Positions 1 through 6,510 of a DNA stretch of 7,498 bases are shown here, in pieces; positions within the stretch are counted from its first letter, which is position 1, and every line of letters begins with the position of its first letter. This DNA is from CAVRZY01 sp963725415 (GTDB lineage Bacteria; Acidobacteriota; Terriglobia; Bryobacterales; Bryobacteraceae), in NCBI GenBank assembly GCA_963725415.1, contig CAVRZY010000276.1, positions 1 to 7,498 on the forward strand, in the 5' to 3' direction. The position numbers and the translations under genes were made by a program. Below the pieces are notes generated by a model. The model saw nothing but the letters and a program-made list of their open reading frames with translations. It was not told the DNA's origin and made no database searches.

Positions 1-485
1 GCCTGGAGGAGGGCTTCCAGAACCTGATCGACAACCAGGCCCTGGATCTCATCCAGCCCGACTACGTCGCCTCAGGAGGGATGCGGGAGTGCAAGCGCAT
101 CGCGGACTACGCCGATATCCACGGCATCCCCACGGTGATCCACATGCCCGGCTCCCCGATTGGCCAGATGGCGGCCGTGCACATGGCGGCCACCATGCGG
201 AACTTCCTGGTGTGCGAAAACCACGCCGTGGACATGCCCTGGTGGCAGGACCTGGTGACTGGCCCGCCCAAGCCCATCATCCAGAACGGCTACGTTCCAG
301 TTCCCGACACGCCTGGCCTGGGCGTGGAACTCAACGATGAGGTCGTCAAAGAGCACCTGCGGTATCCGGGCTACTTCGAGCCTACTCCCATGTACGACGA
401 CTTCATCGTCTCCGGCTTCCGCAGGGTAGGCCCCTGGCCCCACTACGATGAAAACGGAAATTGGTGTAACTGCATCACCTATTAG
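1..485 (+). CDS. Enolase-superfamily (mandelate racemase/muconate lactonizing type) sugar-acid dehydratase, C-terminal part
   Basis: The reading frame is open from the window edge (first full codon at 3) to TAG at 483-485, so only about 160 C-terminal residues are present. They match the second half of the TIM barrel and the capping tail of the mandelate racemase/MLE group. Counting from the first full codon, visible candidate catalytic residues are D20 in QPDYVASGG, H47 in VIHMPGSPIG (these two would form the His-Asp dyad) and E72 in CENH. This group usually removes water from acid sugars such as galactonate, gluconate or fuconate after Mg-assisted abstraction of the proton alpha to the carboxylate. 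The Mg ligands and the substrate-specifying loop lie upstream of the window, so the substrate cannot be named. The end overlaps the sulfatase start by 38 bases, suggesting co-transcription and translational coupling. A racemase or cycloisomerase role is possible but less likely. The superfamily call is firm; the exact activity is inference. Confidence 0.85.
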   Translation, partial: LEEGFQNLIDNQALDLIQPDYVASGGMRECKRIADYADIHGIPTVIHMPGSPIGQMAAVHMAATMRNFLVCENHAVDMPWWQDLVTGPPKPIIQNGYVPVPDTPGLGVELNDEVVKEHLRYPGYFEPTPMYDDFIVSGFRRVGPWPHYDENGNWCNCITY

Positions 486-1916
486 CAGACGCCAGTGGCT
501 GGGTCTGGCCAGCGCGGTGGTGGCCGGTCCCAGGGCCATAGTGCGTCCCAACGTGCTCCTTATCCTGGCAGACCAGTTCCCCGCCTACGCCACCGGCTTC
601 GCCGGCGACCCCCAGGCCCGCACGCCCAACCTGGACCGACTGGCACGCCAGGGCGCGCGCTTCACCAATGCCATCTCCAATTGCCCGGTATGCACGCCCT
701 ATCGCGCCATGCTTCAGACCGGCCGCTGGCCCCTCGCCACCGGCATGATCGCCAATGATATTCGCCTGCCCGAGGCGCAATACAGCATGGGCGAAGCCTT
801 TCGCGACGCCGGCTATCAGACCGGCTATATCGGCAAGTGGCACCTGGATGGTCCCGAGCGCTGGGGGTTCACGCCGCCCGGCCCGCGCCGCCAGGGCTAT
901 GACTTCTGGGCGGTGAATAACTGCAATCACAACTACACCAACACTTACTACTACCGGGACACGCCCCAACCGGTTCCCGTCAGCGGCTACGAGCCCATCG
1001 TTCAGACGGGGTTGTTCAAAGAATTCCTGGCCGGCCGCGACAAGAAGAAACCATTCCTGATGCAGCTCTCCTGGGGGCCTCCTCATCCGCCCTATCATCT
1101 GCTACCGGAAGCCCTGAAGGTTTTCCGGCCGGACGGAATCAAACCGCGGCTCAACATGCAGAATCCCAATCTCCAGTATCTGGCTGATTTCTACTCCCAG
1201 ATCGCCGCCCTTGACACCGAGATGGGATCGATTCTGGAGGCTCTCGATCAAGAAAGAATCGCTGACAACACCGTAGTGCTATTCACCGCCGACCACGGGG
1301 ACATGCTCGGCAGCCACGGCAAGTGGGACAAACAGATCTGGTATGAAGAGTCAGTGAACGTTCCCTTCCTGTTGCGCTATCCGCGCCGCGTCGAAGCTGG
1401 TCTGAAGCTCGAGGCGCTGGTCAACGCGGTTGACATCCTGCCCACCCTGCTGTCGTTGGCCGGGCTTGGGATCCCCCGGAGCGTCGAAGGCGCCGATGTT
1501 TCCCGCGCCCTGTTGGGGAAAGGGATCCCGAACAGGACGCGTCCCTCATCGCCGGATACATGCCCTTCGCGCGCCAGGCTTACCATTATCCGGAATGGCG
1601 AGGCGTTCGAACAAAAACGCACACCTATGTCGAGACCCGGAACGGACCATTGGAACTGTTTGACAATCGGGCCGATCCTTATCAGTTGAACAATCTCGCA
1701 GGCCAGCCGGCCCAGGCAAAGACACAGTCGCGGCTTGCGGCTCGACTGAGGCAACTGCTCGACAGCACCGCAGATCGCTTTGAGCCGCGTGAAGCCTATT
1801 GGAAGAGATACGGCCTGGACATAGGGGATTTCGGAGAAGTCAGGTACACAACGCGACCAAACAACCCAGCGAGCGGCCGTCGTGGGGAGATTGACGATTG
1901 TGAGATTGACGATTGA
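448..1916 (+). CDS. Sulfatase (formylglycine-dependent, alkaline phosphatase superfamily), interrupted by a single-base frameshift
   Basis: It hydrolyses a sulfate ester, probably on a sugar or polysaccharide. The ATG at 448 gives MKTEIG..., then SRRQWLGLASAVVAG, a short Tat-like export signal, so a periplasmic or exported enzyme is likely. Visible active-site elements are D42-Q43 (metal), C82 in CTPYR (the C-x-P-x-R motif whose Cys is converted to formylglycine), K130 and H132 in GKWH, H213 in PPHPP, D282-H283 in TADHGD, and K292. The frame opened at 448 loses family resemblance after about residue 360 and would stop at 1689. The true C-terminus (GYMPFARQAYHYPEWRG..., then GPLELFDNRADPYQLNNLA) continues in the third frame to TGA at 1914-1916. 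One extra G at 1522-1524 restores a 489-residue protein, normal for the family. The last dozen residues are encoded by an intergenic-type repeat. No clear Shine-Dalgarno precedes 448, which fits coupling to the upstream dehydratase gene. The sulfatase family is certain; the substrate is unknown. Confidence 0.9.
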
Positions 1917-1965
1917 CGATTGCTGTGTCTGGCGCAGCGGGACACTCGAATCGTCAATCGTCAAT
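1889..1965. repeat. Tandem and inverted GATTGACGATT repeats around the sulfatase stop codon
   Basis: The 12-mer GATTGACGATTG occurs at 1889-1900 and again at 1904-1915. The 17-mer ATTGACGATTGACGATT at 1905-1921 has a perfect reverse complement at 1949-1965. Between these arms GTGTC (1925-1929) can pair with GACAC (1941-1945), leaving a loop of 11 bases. The result is a long hairpin that includes the sulfatase stop codon (1914-1916). It could act as a transcript 3' end or RNA stabiliser, but no T-run follows. It looks like a dispersed intergenic palindromic element rather than a classic terminator. The symmetry is seen directly; the role is not known. Confidence 0.85.
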
Positions 1966-2000
1966 TCGTCAGCGACGCCGAGAGTGGCCAACACGCGGAA

Positions 2001-2019
2001 TCTTTGCGAGCCGCAAAGA
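2001..2019. other. Short perfect hairpin upstream of pheS
   Basis: TCTTTGCG (2001-2008) and CGCAAAGA (2012-2019) are exact reverse complements around a 3-base AGC loop, about 70 bases before the pheS start. It could be an operator, part of a 5' leader structure, or chance. It has no T-run. I found no T-box-like conserved sequence near it, so regulation of pheS by this element is only a possibility. Confidence 0.4.
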
Positions 2020-2088
2020 AATGGAGCTTCAGTAGTATAGGTTCCCGGAAGGCCTGCCAGGCAAGCTAGAATGGGAGATTCCTGACTC

Positions 2089-3128
2089 ATGCCCGAATCG
2101 ACCGTGTCTTTGGAAGCTACCCTGACCGAAGTGGAGGGCCGCGCCCGCGCCGGCATTGAGGCGGCCCGCACGCCTGACGAGCTGGAACCCGTGCGCATCG
2201 AGGTGCTGGGGCGCAAGGGAACCCTGGCCCAGATCAGCAAGCAGCTCGGCGGCCTGGCGCCTGAAGACCGCGCCCGCGTCGGCCGCCTCCTGAACTCGGT
2301 CAAGCAGGCTCTGGAGGAAGCCCTCGAGCGCAAGAGGCTCAATTCGAGCAGGAAGCCCTGCGTGCCCGCCTGGACTCCGAATGGATCGACCTTACCCTGC
2401 CAGCCCCCGGTCCCCGGCCCGGCGCGCTCCATCCCATCACCCAGATCCAGGCCGAGATCGAGGACCTCTTCCTTTCGCTCGGCTTCGCCGTCCTGGACGG
2501 GCCGGAGGTCGAAACCGAATACTACAACTTCGACGCTCTGAACATCCCGCCCGACCATCCCGCGCGCGACATGCAAGATACCTTCTGGCTGGTGGACGGC
2601 AACCTGCTCCGCACGCACACCTCCCCCGTCCAGGTGCGCGGGATGGAAACCTTGAAGCCGCCCCTGCGGATGATCGCGCCGGGCCGCCTCTTCCGCAATG
2701 AGGAAGTGGACGCCTCGCACGAGCACACCTTCTACCAGGTCGAGGGCATGATGATCGACCGCGAAGTCTCAGTCGCTCACCTGGTCTATTTCATGAAGAC
2801 CCTGCTGGCGCACATCTTCCGGCGCGAGGTCACGGTGCGCCTGCGGCCCGGGTTTTTCCCCTTCGTCGAACCCGGCTTCGAGCTCGATATTCACTGCCTG
2901 ATCTGCGGAGGGACGGGCTGCGCGGTCTGCAAGCAGAGCGGATGGCTTGAGCTGCTGGGCTGCGGCCTGGTGCATCCCAACGTGCTGCGCATGAGCGGCA
3001 TCGATCCGGAAGAGTGGAACGGCTTCGCCTTCGGCCTGGGCCTCACCCGCCTGGCCATGATGCGCTACGGCATCGATGACATCCGCTTGTTCCAAAGCGG
3101 CGATCTCCGCTTCCTGAGGCAGTTCTGA
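2089..3128 (+). CDS. pheS: Phenylalanyl-tRNA synthetase alpha subunit, interrupted by a single-base frameshift
   Basis: This is the catalytic subunit of the cytoplasmic alpha2beta2 enzyme that attaches Phe to tRNA-Phe using ATP. The ATG at 2089 follows GGGAG at 2073-2077. Residues 1-83 are the charged N-terminal coiled-coil arm (KGTLAQISKQLGGL, LNSVKQALEEALERKR). After AGG at 2335-2337 the frame must change: AQFEQEALRARLDSEW and everything to TGA at 3126-3128 lie in the third frame. One extra G after 2337 gives a 346-residue protein, close to the family norm. Class II landmarks in repaired numbering are FDALNIPPDHPARDMQDTFW before and around residue 162, motif 2 (GRLFRNEE...HTFYQVEG) at about 199-220, and motif 3 (GFAFGLGLTRLAMMRYG) at about 312-328. 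Four cysteines in a C-x2-C-x4-C-x2-C pattern sit at about 270-281, as in many Gram-positive-type PheS proteins. The gene is followed by pheT on the same strand. The assignment is certain; a real disruption is unlikely in an essential gene. Confidence 0.96.
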
Positions 3129-3130
3129 TG

Positions 3131-3235
3131 ATTCACCGCAGAGTCGCAGAGAACGCAAAGGAGGCGCAGAGGAAACCTCATATCAATGGTTTTTCTCTGC
3201 GTAGTCACTGCGCCCTCTGCGCCTCAGCGGTGAAT
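3131..3235. repeat. Imperfect palindrome of cgcagag type between pheS and pheT
   Basis: ATTCACCGC at 3131-3139 is exactly repeated in reverse complement at 3227-3235. The inward arms, about 45 bases each, continue to match with scattered mismatches; both contain GAG-x-CGCAGAG and a second CGCAGAGG/CGCAGAGA element. The central loop is about 3176-3190. The palindrome fills most of the 129-base pheS-pheT gap, starting 2 bases after the pheS stop. Similar CGCAGAG-rich palindromes are scattered between genes in Acidobacteriota and other large environmental genomes; this is recalled, not searched. It could form a strong RNA hairpin between the two cistrons. Confidence 0.85.
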
Positions 3236-3257
3236 AGAACGTTGAGGCTTTTGCGAA

Positions 3258-5585
3258 TTGAACTTCTCATACAACTGGCTGTCTGAACTGGTCGAGAGAC
3301 TCGACGTGGCGCCCCGGGAGCTCGGCCGGCTCATCACCATGAAGACCGCCGAGTGCGAGGGCGTTCAGGCCTACGGGACGCACCTGGCCCAGGTGTGCGC
3401 CGCGCGCGTCGTCGCCCTCCAGCCCATTCCTCAAAGCCATAACCAGAAGGTCGTCGTTGACACCGGGCGGTACGGCGTCAAGACCGTGGTCTGCGGCGCC
3501 CCCAACTGCCGCCTGGGAATGGTCTCCGCCTATGTGCCCGCCGGAACCGCCCTGGATGGCCGCTTGATCGAGAAGATCGCCATCGAAGGCGTCGAGAGCG
3601 ACGGCATGCTGGCCAGCGGCGCCGAGCTGGGCATCAACCGGGAGGCTGCCGGGATCCTGGACTTCGAGGCCCAGCCCGGCGACCCCATCCCCGGCTGCTC
3701 CCCTGACAGCATCATCGAGATCGACAACAAGTCCATCACCCACCGCCCCGACCTGTGGGGCCACTTCGGACTGGCCCGCGAAGTGGCTGCTATCCTGCGC
3801 ACCAGCCTGCGCGACCCCGTGCGGCTGGACTTGCTTCCGCCGGGCGCTCCGGCTGTCCAAGTCGCCATCCTGGACTTCGACCTGTGCCCCCGTTACAGCG
3901 CCCTGGTCTTCGACAACGTTACCGTGGGCCCTTCCCCGATCTGGCTCCAATACCGCCTTCAGGCCATCGGCCTGAACCCCATCAACAACGTCGTCGATGT
4001 GACCAACTACGTGATGGCCGAAGTGGCGGAGCCGATGCACGCTTTCGATCAGGACCTGCTCCATGGGAATACCATCTTCATCCGGCGCGCCCGCGAGGGC
4101 GAGATCGTCGTCGCCCTGAACGAGGAAACCTACAGACTCGATCGCAATAACCTGGTCATCGCCGACGCCAAAGGCCCCATCGCTCTGGCCGGCGTCATGG
4201 GCGGCCTCGATAGCGCCATCAACGAGCGCACCACGCGCATGGTGCTTGAGAGCGCCTGCTTCTCCGGGTCCAACATCCGCAAGACCTCCGCCAAGCTCAA
4301 GCTCCGCACCGACGCCTCGATGCGCTTCGAGAAGGCGCAGGACCCGGCCAACACTATCCGCGGCTTGGCCCGCGCGCTCGAGCTGTTCCGGCAAGTCTCC
4401 CCCGGCATCCGCCTGGCTGGCGGCCTGGCGGATCAGCGGAAGGAGATGCCCGCGCCTGCCCCGATCCTGTTGCCCATGGATTGGCTGGCCAAGAAACTGG
4501 GCCGGCAGGTGGCGCCCGAGCAGGTGCGCGACATTCTCGAACGCCTCCAGTTCGGTGTCTCGCAAGCCTCGCCACGGGTCTTCGCGGTGACGGTGCCGAG
4601 CTGGCGCGCCACCAAGGACGTCTCCATCAAAGACGACTTGGTCGAGGAAGTGGGCCGCATGATCGGCTACGACTCGATTACCCCGGCGGCGCCTGCCATG
4701 GCGGTCAGCGTGCCACCCGCCAGTGAGGAACGGGGCTTCCACCGCAGCGTGCGCAGCATGCTGGCCGCTCAGGGTTTCACAGAGGTCCACAACTACTCCT
4801 TCTTGAGCGAGGAGCGGGCCCGCGCCCTGGGCTTTGATCCGGCCGATCATCTGGCCGTGGCCAACCCCATCTCCACCGAGCAAAGCCTGATGCGGCTCAG
4901 CCTGCTGCCGGGCATCTACCGCAACATCCTCGACAACAGCAAGAACTTCGAATCGTTCCGCCTGTTCGAAATCGGTCGCGAGATTCACAAGCAGCCGCAG
5001 GGCCTCCCCCGCGAGACGCCGCACCTCATGGCGGCCATCTACGCCCGCGAAGGCGGCGCTCAGCTTCCCGAACTCAAGCGCGCTGCCGAGTGTTTGCTGC
5101 CGGACGCTGAAGTCCGCCCGGCCACTGCCCGGCCGTTCGAGCATCCCGCGCGCGCCGGCGACGTGCTTTGGCGAGACACCGTGGTGGGCCGCATCTTCGA
5201 GTTGCATCCTTCGCTGGTCAGCGGCCGGGCCGCCGTTCTCGATCTGGATCTTCAGCTCATCCAGGACCTGGGACCGCTGGAGAAGCGCTACCGGCCCATT
5301 CGCCGCTATCCAACTAGCGCCTTTGATCTTTCCGTGGTGGCCGGCCTGCGCGAGTTAGTGAGTGATCTCCAGAAGCGCCTGATGACCCTCGCCGGTGACT
5401 CGCTGGAGGCGATCGAGTTTCTGCGGCAGTATTCCGGCGCCCCCATCCCGGAAGGCTCGAAGAGCGTGTCGTTCCGTTTGACCGTGGGCGCCGCGGATCA
5501 CACCCTTTCGCTCGAAGAGGCCGGCGCCGTCCGCTCCCGGATTATCGAAGGGATGCGCAACCTGGGATACGAGCTGCGCGTCTAA
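3258..5585 (+). CDS. pheT: Phenylalanyl-tRNA synthetase beta subunit
   Basis: This is the tRNA-binding and editing subunit of PheRS, which partners PheS to form alpha2beta2 and removes mischarged Tyr. It is an intact 775-residue frame ending in TAA. The start is TTG at 3258, chosen because it yields NFSYNWLSELVE, the conserved PheT N-terminus; the next in-frame ATG (3339) would remove it. A weak GAGG lies at 3244-3247. Domains in order: the tRNA_bind OB fold at about 40-150 (VCGAPN near 78, AIEGVESDGMLAS); the B3/B4 editing region at about 160-385 (HRPDLWGHFGLARE near 163, NNVVDVTNYVMAE...MHAFD at about 242-264, GVMGG near 313, DASMRFEK near 352); the B5 domain at about 400-475 (KDDLVEEVGRMIGYD); the catalytic-like core at about 485-670; and the C-terminal FDX-ACB anticodon-binding domain from about 682 (RRYPTSAFDLSVV to the end GMRNLGYELRV). 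It is probably co-transcribed with pheS despite the palindromic 129-base gap. There is no frameshift here, unlike its neighbours. Confidence 0.97.
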   Translation: MNFSYNWLSELVERLDVAPRELGRLITMKTAECEGVQAYGTHLAQVCAARVVALQPIPQSHNQKVVVDTGRYGVKTVVCGAPNCRLGMVSAYVPAGTALDGRLIEKIAIEGVESDGMLASGAELGINREAAGILDFEAQPGDPIPGCSPDSIIEIDNKSITHRPDLWGHFGLAREVAAILRTSLRDPVRLDLLPPGAPAVQVAILDFDLCPRYSALVFDNVTVGPSPIWLQYRLQAIGLNPINNVVDVTNYVMAEVAEPMHAFDQDLLHGNTIFIRRAREGEIVVALNEETYRLDRNNLVIADAKGPIALAGVMGGLDSAINERTTRMVLESACFSGSNIRKTSAKLKLRTDASMRFEKAQDPANTIRGLARALELFRQVSPGIRLAGGLADQRKEMPAPAPILLPMDWLAKKLGRQVAPEQVRDILERLQFGVSQASPRVFAVTVPSWRATKDVSIKDDLVEEVGRMIGYDSITPAAPAMAVSVPPASEERGFHRSVRSMLAAQGFTEVHNYSFLSEERARALGFDPADHLAVANPISTEQSLMRLSLLPGIYRNILDNSKNFESFRLFEIGREIHKQPQGLPRETPHLMAAIYAREGGAQLPELKRAAECLLPDAEVRPATARPFEHPARAGDVLWRDTVVGRIFELHPSLVSGRAAVLDLDLQLIQDLGPLEKRYRPIRRYPTSAFDLSVVAGLRELVSDLQKRLMTLAGDSLEAIEFLRQYSGAPIPEGSKSVSFRLTVGAADHTLSLEEAGAVRSRIIEGMRNLGYELRV

Positions 5586-5593
5586 TCTGCTAT

Positions 5594-5611
5594 GCGCACG
5601 AGGACGTGCGC
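5594..5611. terminator. Hairpin just after pheT, possible weak terminator
   Basis: GCGCACG (5594-5600) and CGTGCGC (5605-5611) form a perfect 7-base-pair stem with an AGGA loop, 9 bases after the pheT stop codon. Its position suits an operon end, but no T-tract follows, so intrinsic termination is uncertain; RNA 3'-end protection is an alternative. The rest of the 115-base gap to the next gene shows no other recognisable element. Confidence 0.3.
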
Positions 5612-5700
5612 CAGTTACTGCATGTTGCTGGCCGCCGCTCTCAGCCGCGATGGTGTCTGGAGTTGCGATTCTCGTTTTTGGAATCTTGTGAGGCTGGGAT

Positions 5701-6503
5701 ATGTACCTCCAAAACTCCACGAGGAAAGTCAGAACGTTTGAGCGTCCTCAAGTAGAAAAAATAACCGCTGCACTGCCAAGCCCGCATCATATTCTGGAAG
5801 ACATTCTGCGGACCGCCTCGGTCCGCAAGCTGCTTCATTGGCTGACTATCCCCGGCCGGGACGGCAAGTGCCTGTTCGAGCGGTTGTGCGAGAACTATGA
5901 CAACCGCAACCTGCGTTCGTTCCAGCGCTGGAAGTGGATGCCGCTCACGCTGCTCATCAATCTGGCGTTAAGAAGGGCCGGCGCCGACCGGGAATTGTGG
6001 AAGCGGAAGCTGTTTCACCATCCGCCCACCGTGCGGGCTTTGGCGCTGACCGCGCGCAGCATCGCGCATTACGGTCTGACCACGCCCCAGCGGTTCGTCG
6101 CGCCGCTGTTGGTGGTGTGGAATTTCACCCAGGCCTGCAACCTGAGTTGCCGGCACTGCTACCAGAACGCTGCGCGCAAGCCGGCTCCCGACGAGATGAC
6201 TCTTGAGGAGAGGCTCGACCTGGTGGACCAGATGGCCGAGGCCGGGGTCCCCTTTCTGGCGATCGCGGGCGGCGAGCCCCTGGTCTCGAAAGACCTCCTG
6301 CTGCCCACCCTCAAGCACGCCCGTAAGCGCGGCATCCACGTCACGCTGGCCACCAACGGTACGCTGCTGACCCCCGAGATGGTGGCTCGCCTGAAAGCGG
6401 TCGGGGTCAAGTATATCGAGGTCAGCATCGACAGCCTGAGGCCGGAGGAGCACGACGCCTTTCGCGGTCTGAACGGCGCCTGGCCCGCTCTATCCAGGGG
6501 ATA
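5701..6503 (+). CDS. Radical SAM protein, 3'-truncated at the contig junction and frameshifted near its end
   Basis: ATG at 5701 follows GTGAGG (5688-5693) at good spacing. Residues 1-135 are a conserved-looking N-terminal extension of unknown role (LEDILRTASVRKLLHWLT, GKCLFERLCENYDN, KLFHHPPTVRALAL). The radical SAM core then starts: VVWNFTQACNLSCRHCYQ holds the CxxxCxxC [4Fe-4S] ligands C146, C150 and C153. Next come GGEP at 190-193 (SAM contact), ATNGTLL near 218 and EVSIDSL near 240. The as-read frame stops at TAA 6502-6504 after GAWPALSRG. Adding one G at 6481-6483 instead reads GAWARSIQGI, the usual continuation in this type. The second half of the barrel and any SPASM or C-terminal cluster domain are missing because the sequence changes character at about 6500. 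The protein cleaves SAM to a 5'-deoxyadenosyl radical; its substrate (peptide, tetrapyrrole or other) cannot be told. The superfamily call is secure, the function unknown. Confidence 0.88.
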
Positions 6504-6510
6504 AATGAGG
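6484..6510. other. Abrupt composition boundary: probable chimeric join
   Basis: To the left the DNA is GC-rich (for example 41 G/C in the 60 bases at 4501-4560). To the right it is AT-rich (17 G/C in the 60 bases at 7021-7080). The change occurs within a few bases inside a coding region: radical SAM residues ARSIQGI run up to about 6503, and histidine-kinase GAF residues NEEYFTNDEYI begin directly after. No insertion sequence end, integrase, tRNA or obvious direct repeat marks the point. An assembly or library chimera is the simplest reading. Confidence 0.8.

Noticed and set aside
1981..2088. T-box or other tRNA-sensing leader controlling pheS
   Set aside because: Only a small 8-base-pair hairpin (2001-2019) is visible; I found no T-box-like consensus and no terminator/antiterminator pair.
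1377..2726. Open frame of 449 codons on the minus strand across the sulfatase end, intergenic repeat and pheS start
   Set aside because: It crosses two well-supported genes and an intergenic palindrome and shows no domain; it is an antisense shadow.
2880..2945. Four-cysteine cluster in PheS as an unusual zinc-finger insertion
   Set aside because: The C-x2-C-x4-C-x2-C segment followed by GWLE is a familiar variant in many bacterial PheS proteins, so it is not novel.
3267..5207. Long open frame of 646 codons on the minus strand opposite pheT
   Set aside because: It mirrors the intact, domain-complete pheT; high GC at codon third positions makes such antisense frames common. Its translation is low-complexity (His, Gly, Ala, Asp, Val) and shows no recognisable domain.
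5592..5741. Small frame starting at ATG 5592, possibly a zapA-like or short peptide gene after pheT
   Set aside because: It has no clear Shine-Dalgarno, runs into the radical SAM start in another frame, and its product resembles no known family; the hairpin at 5594-5611 lies in its first codons.
5701..6503. Radical SAM protein as the anaerobic sulfatase-maturating enzyme for the nearby sulfatase
   Set aside because: Such maturases carry the CxxxCxxC motif near the N-terminus, without a 140-residue extension. The region with their extra Cys ligands is missing here, and pheST separates the genes.
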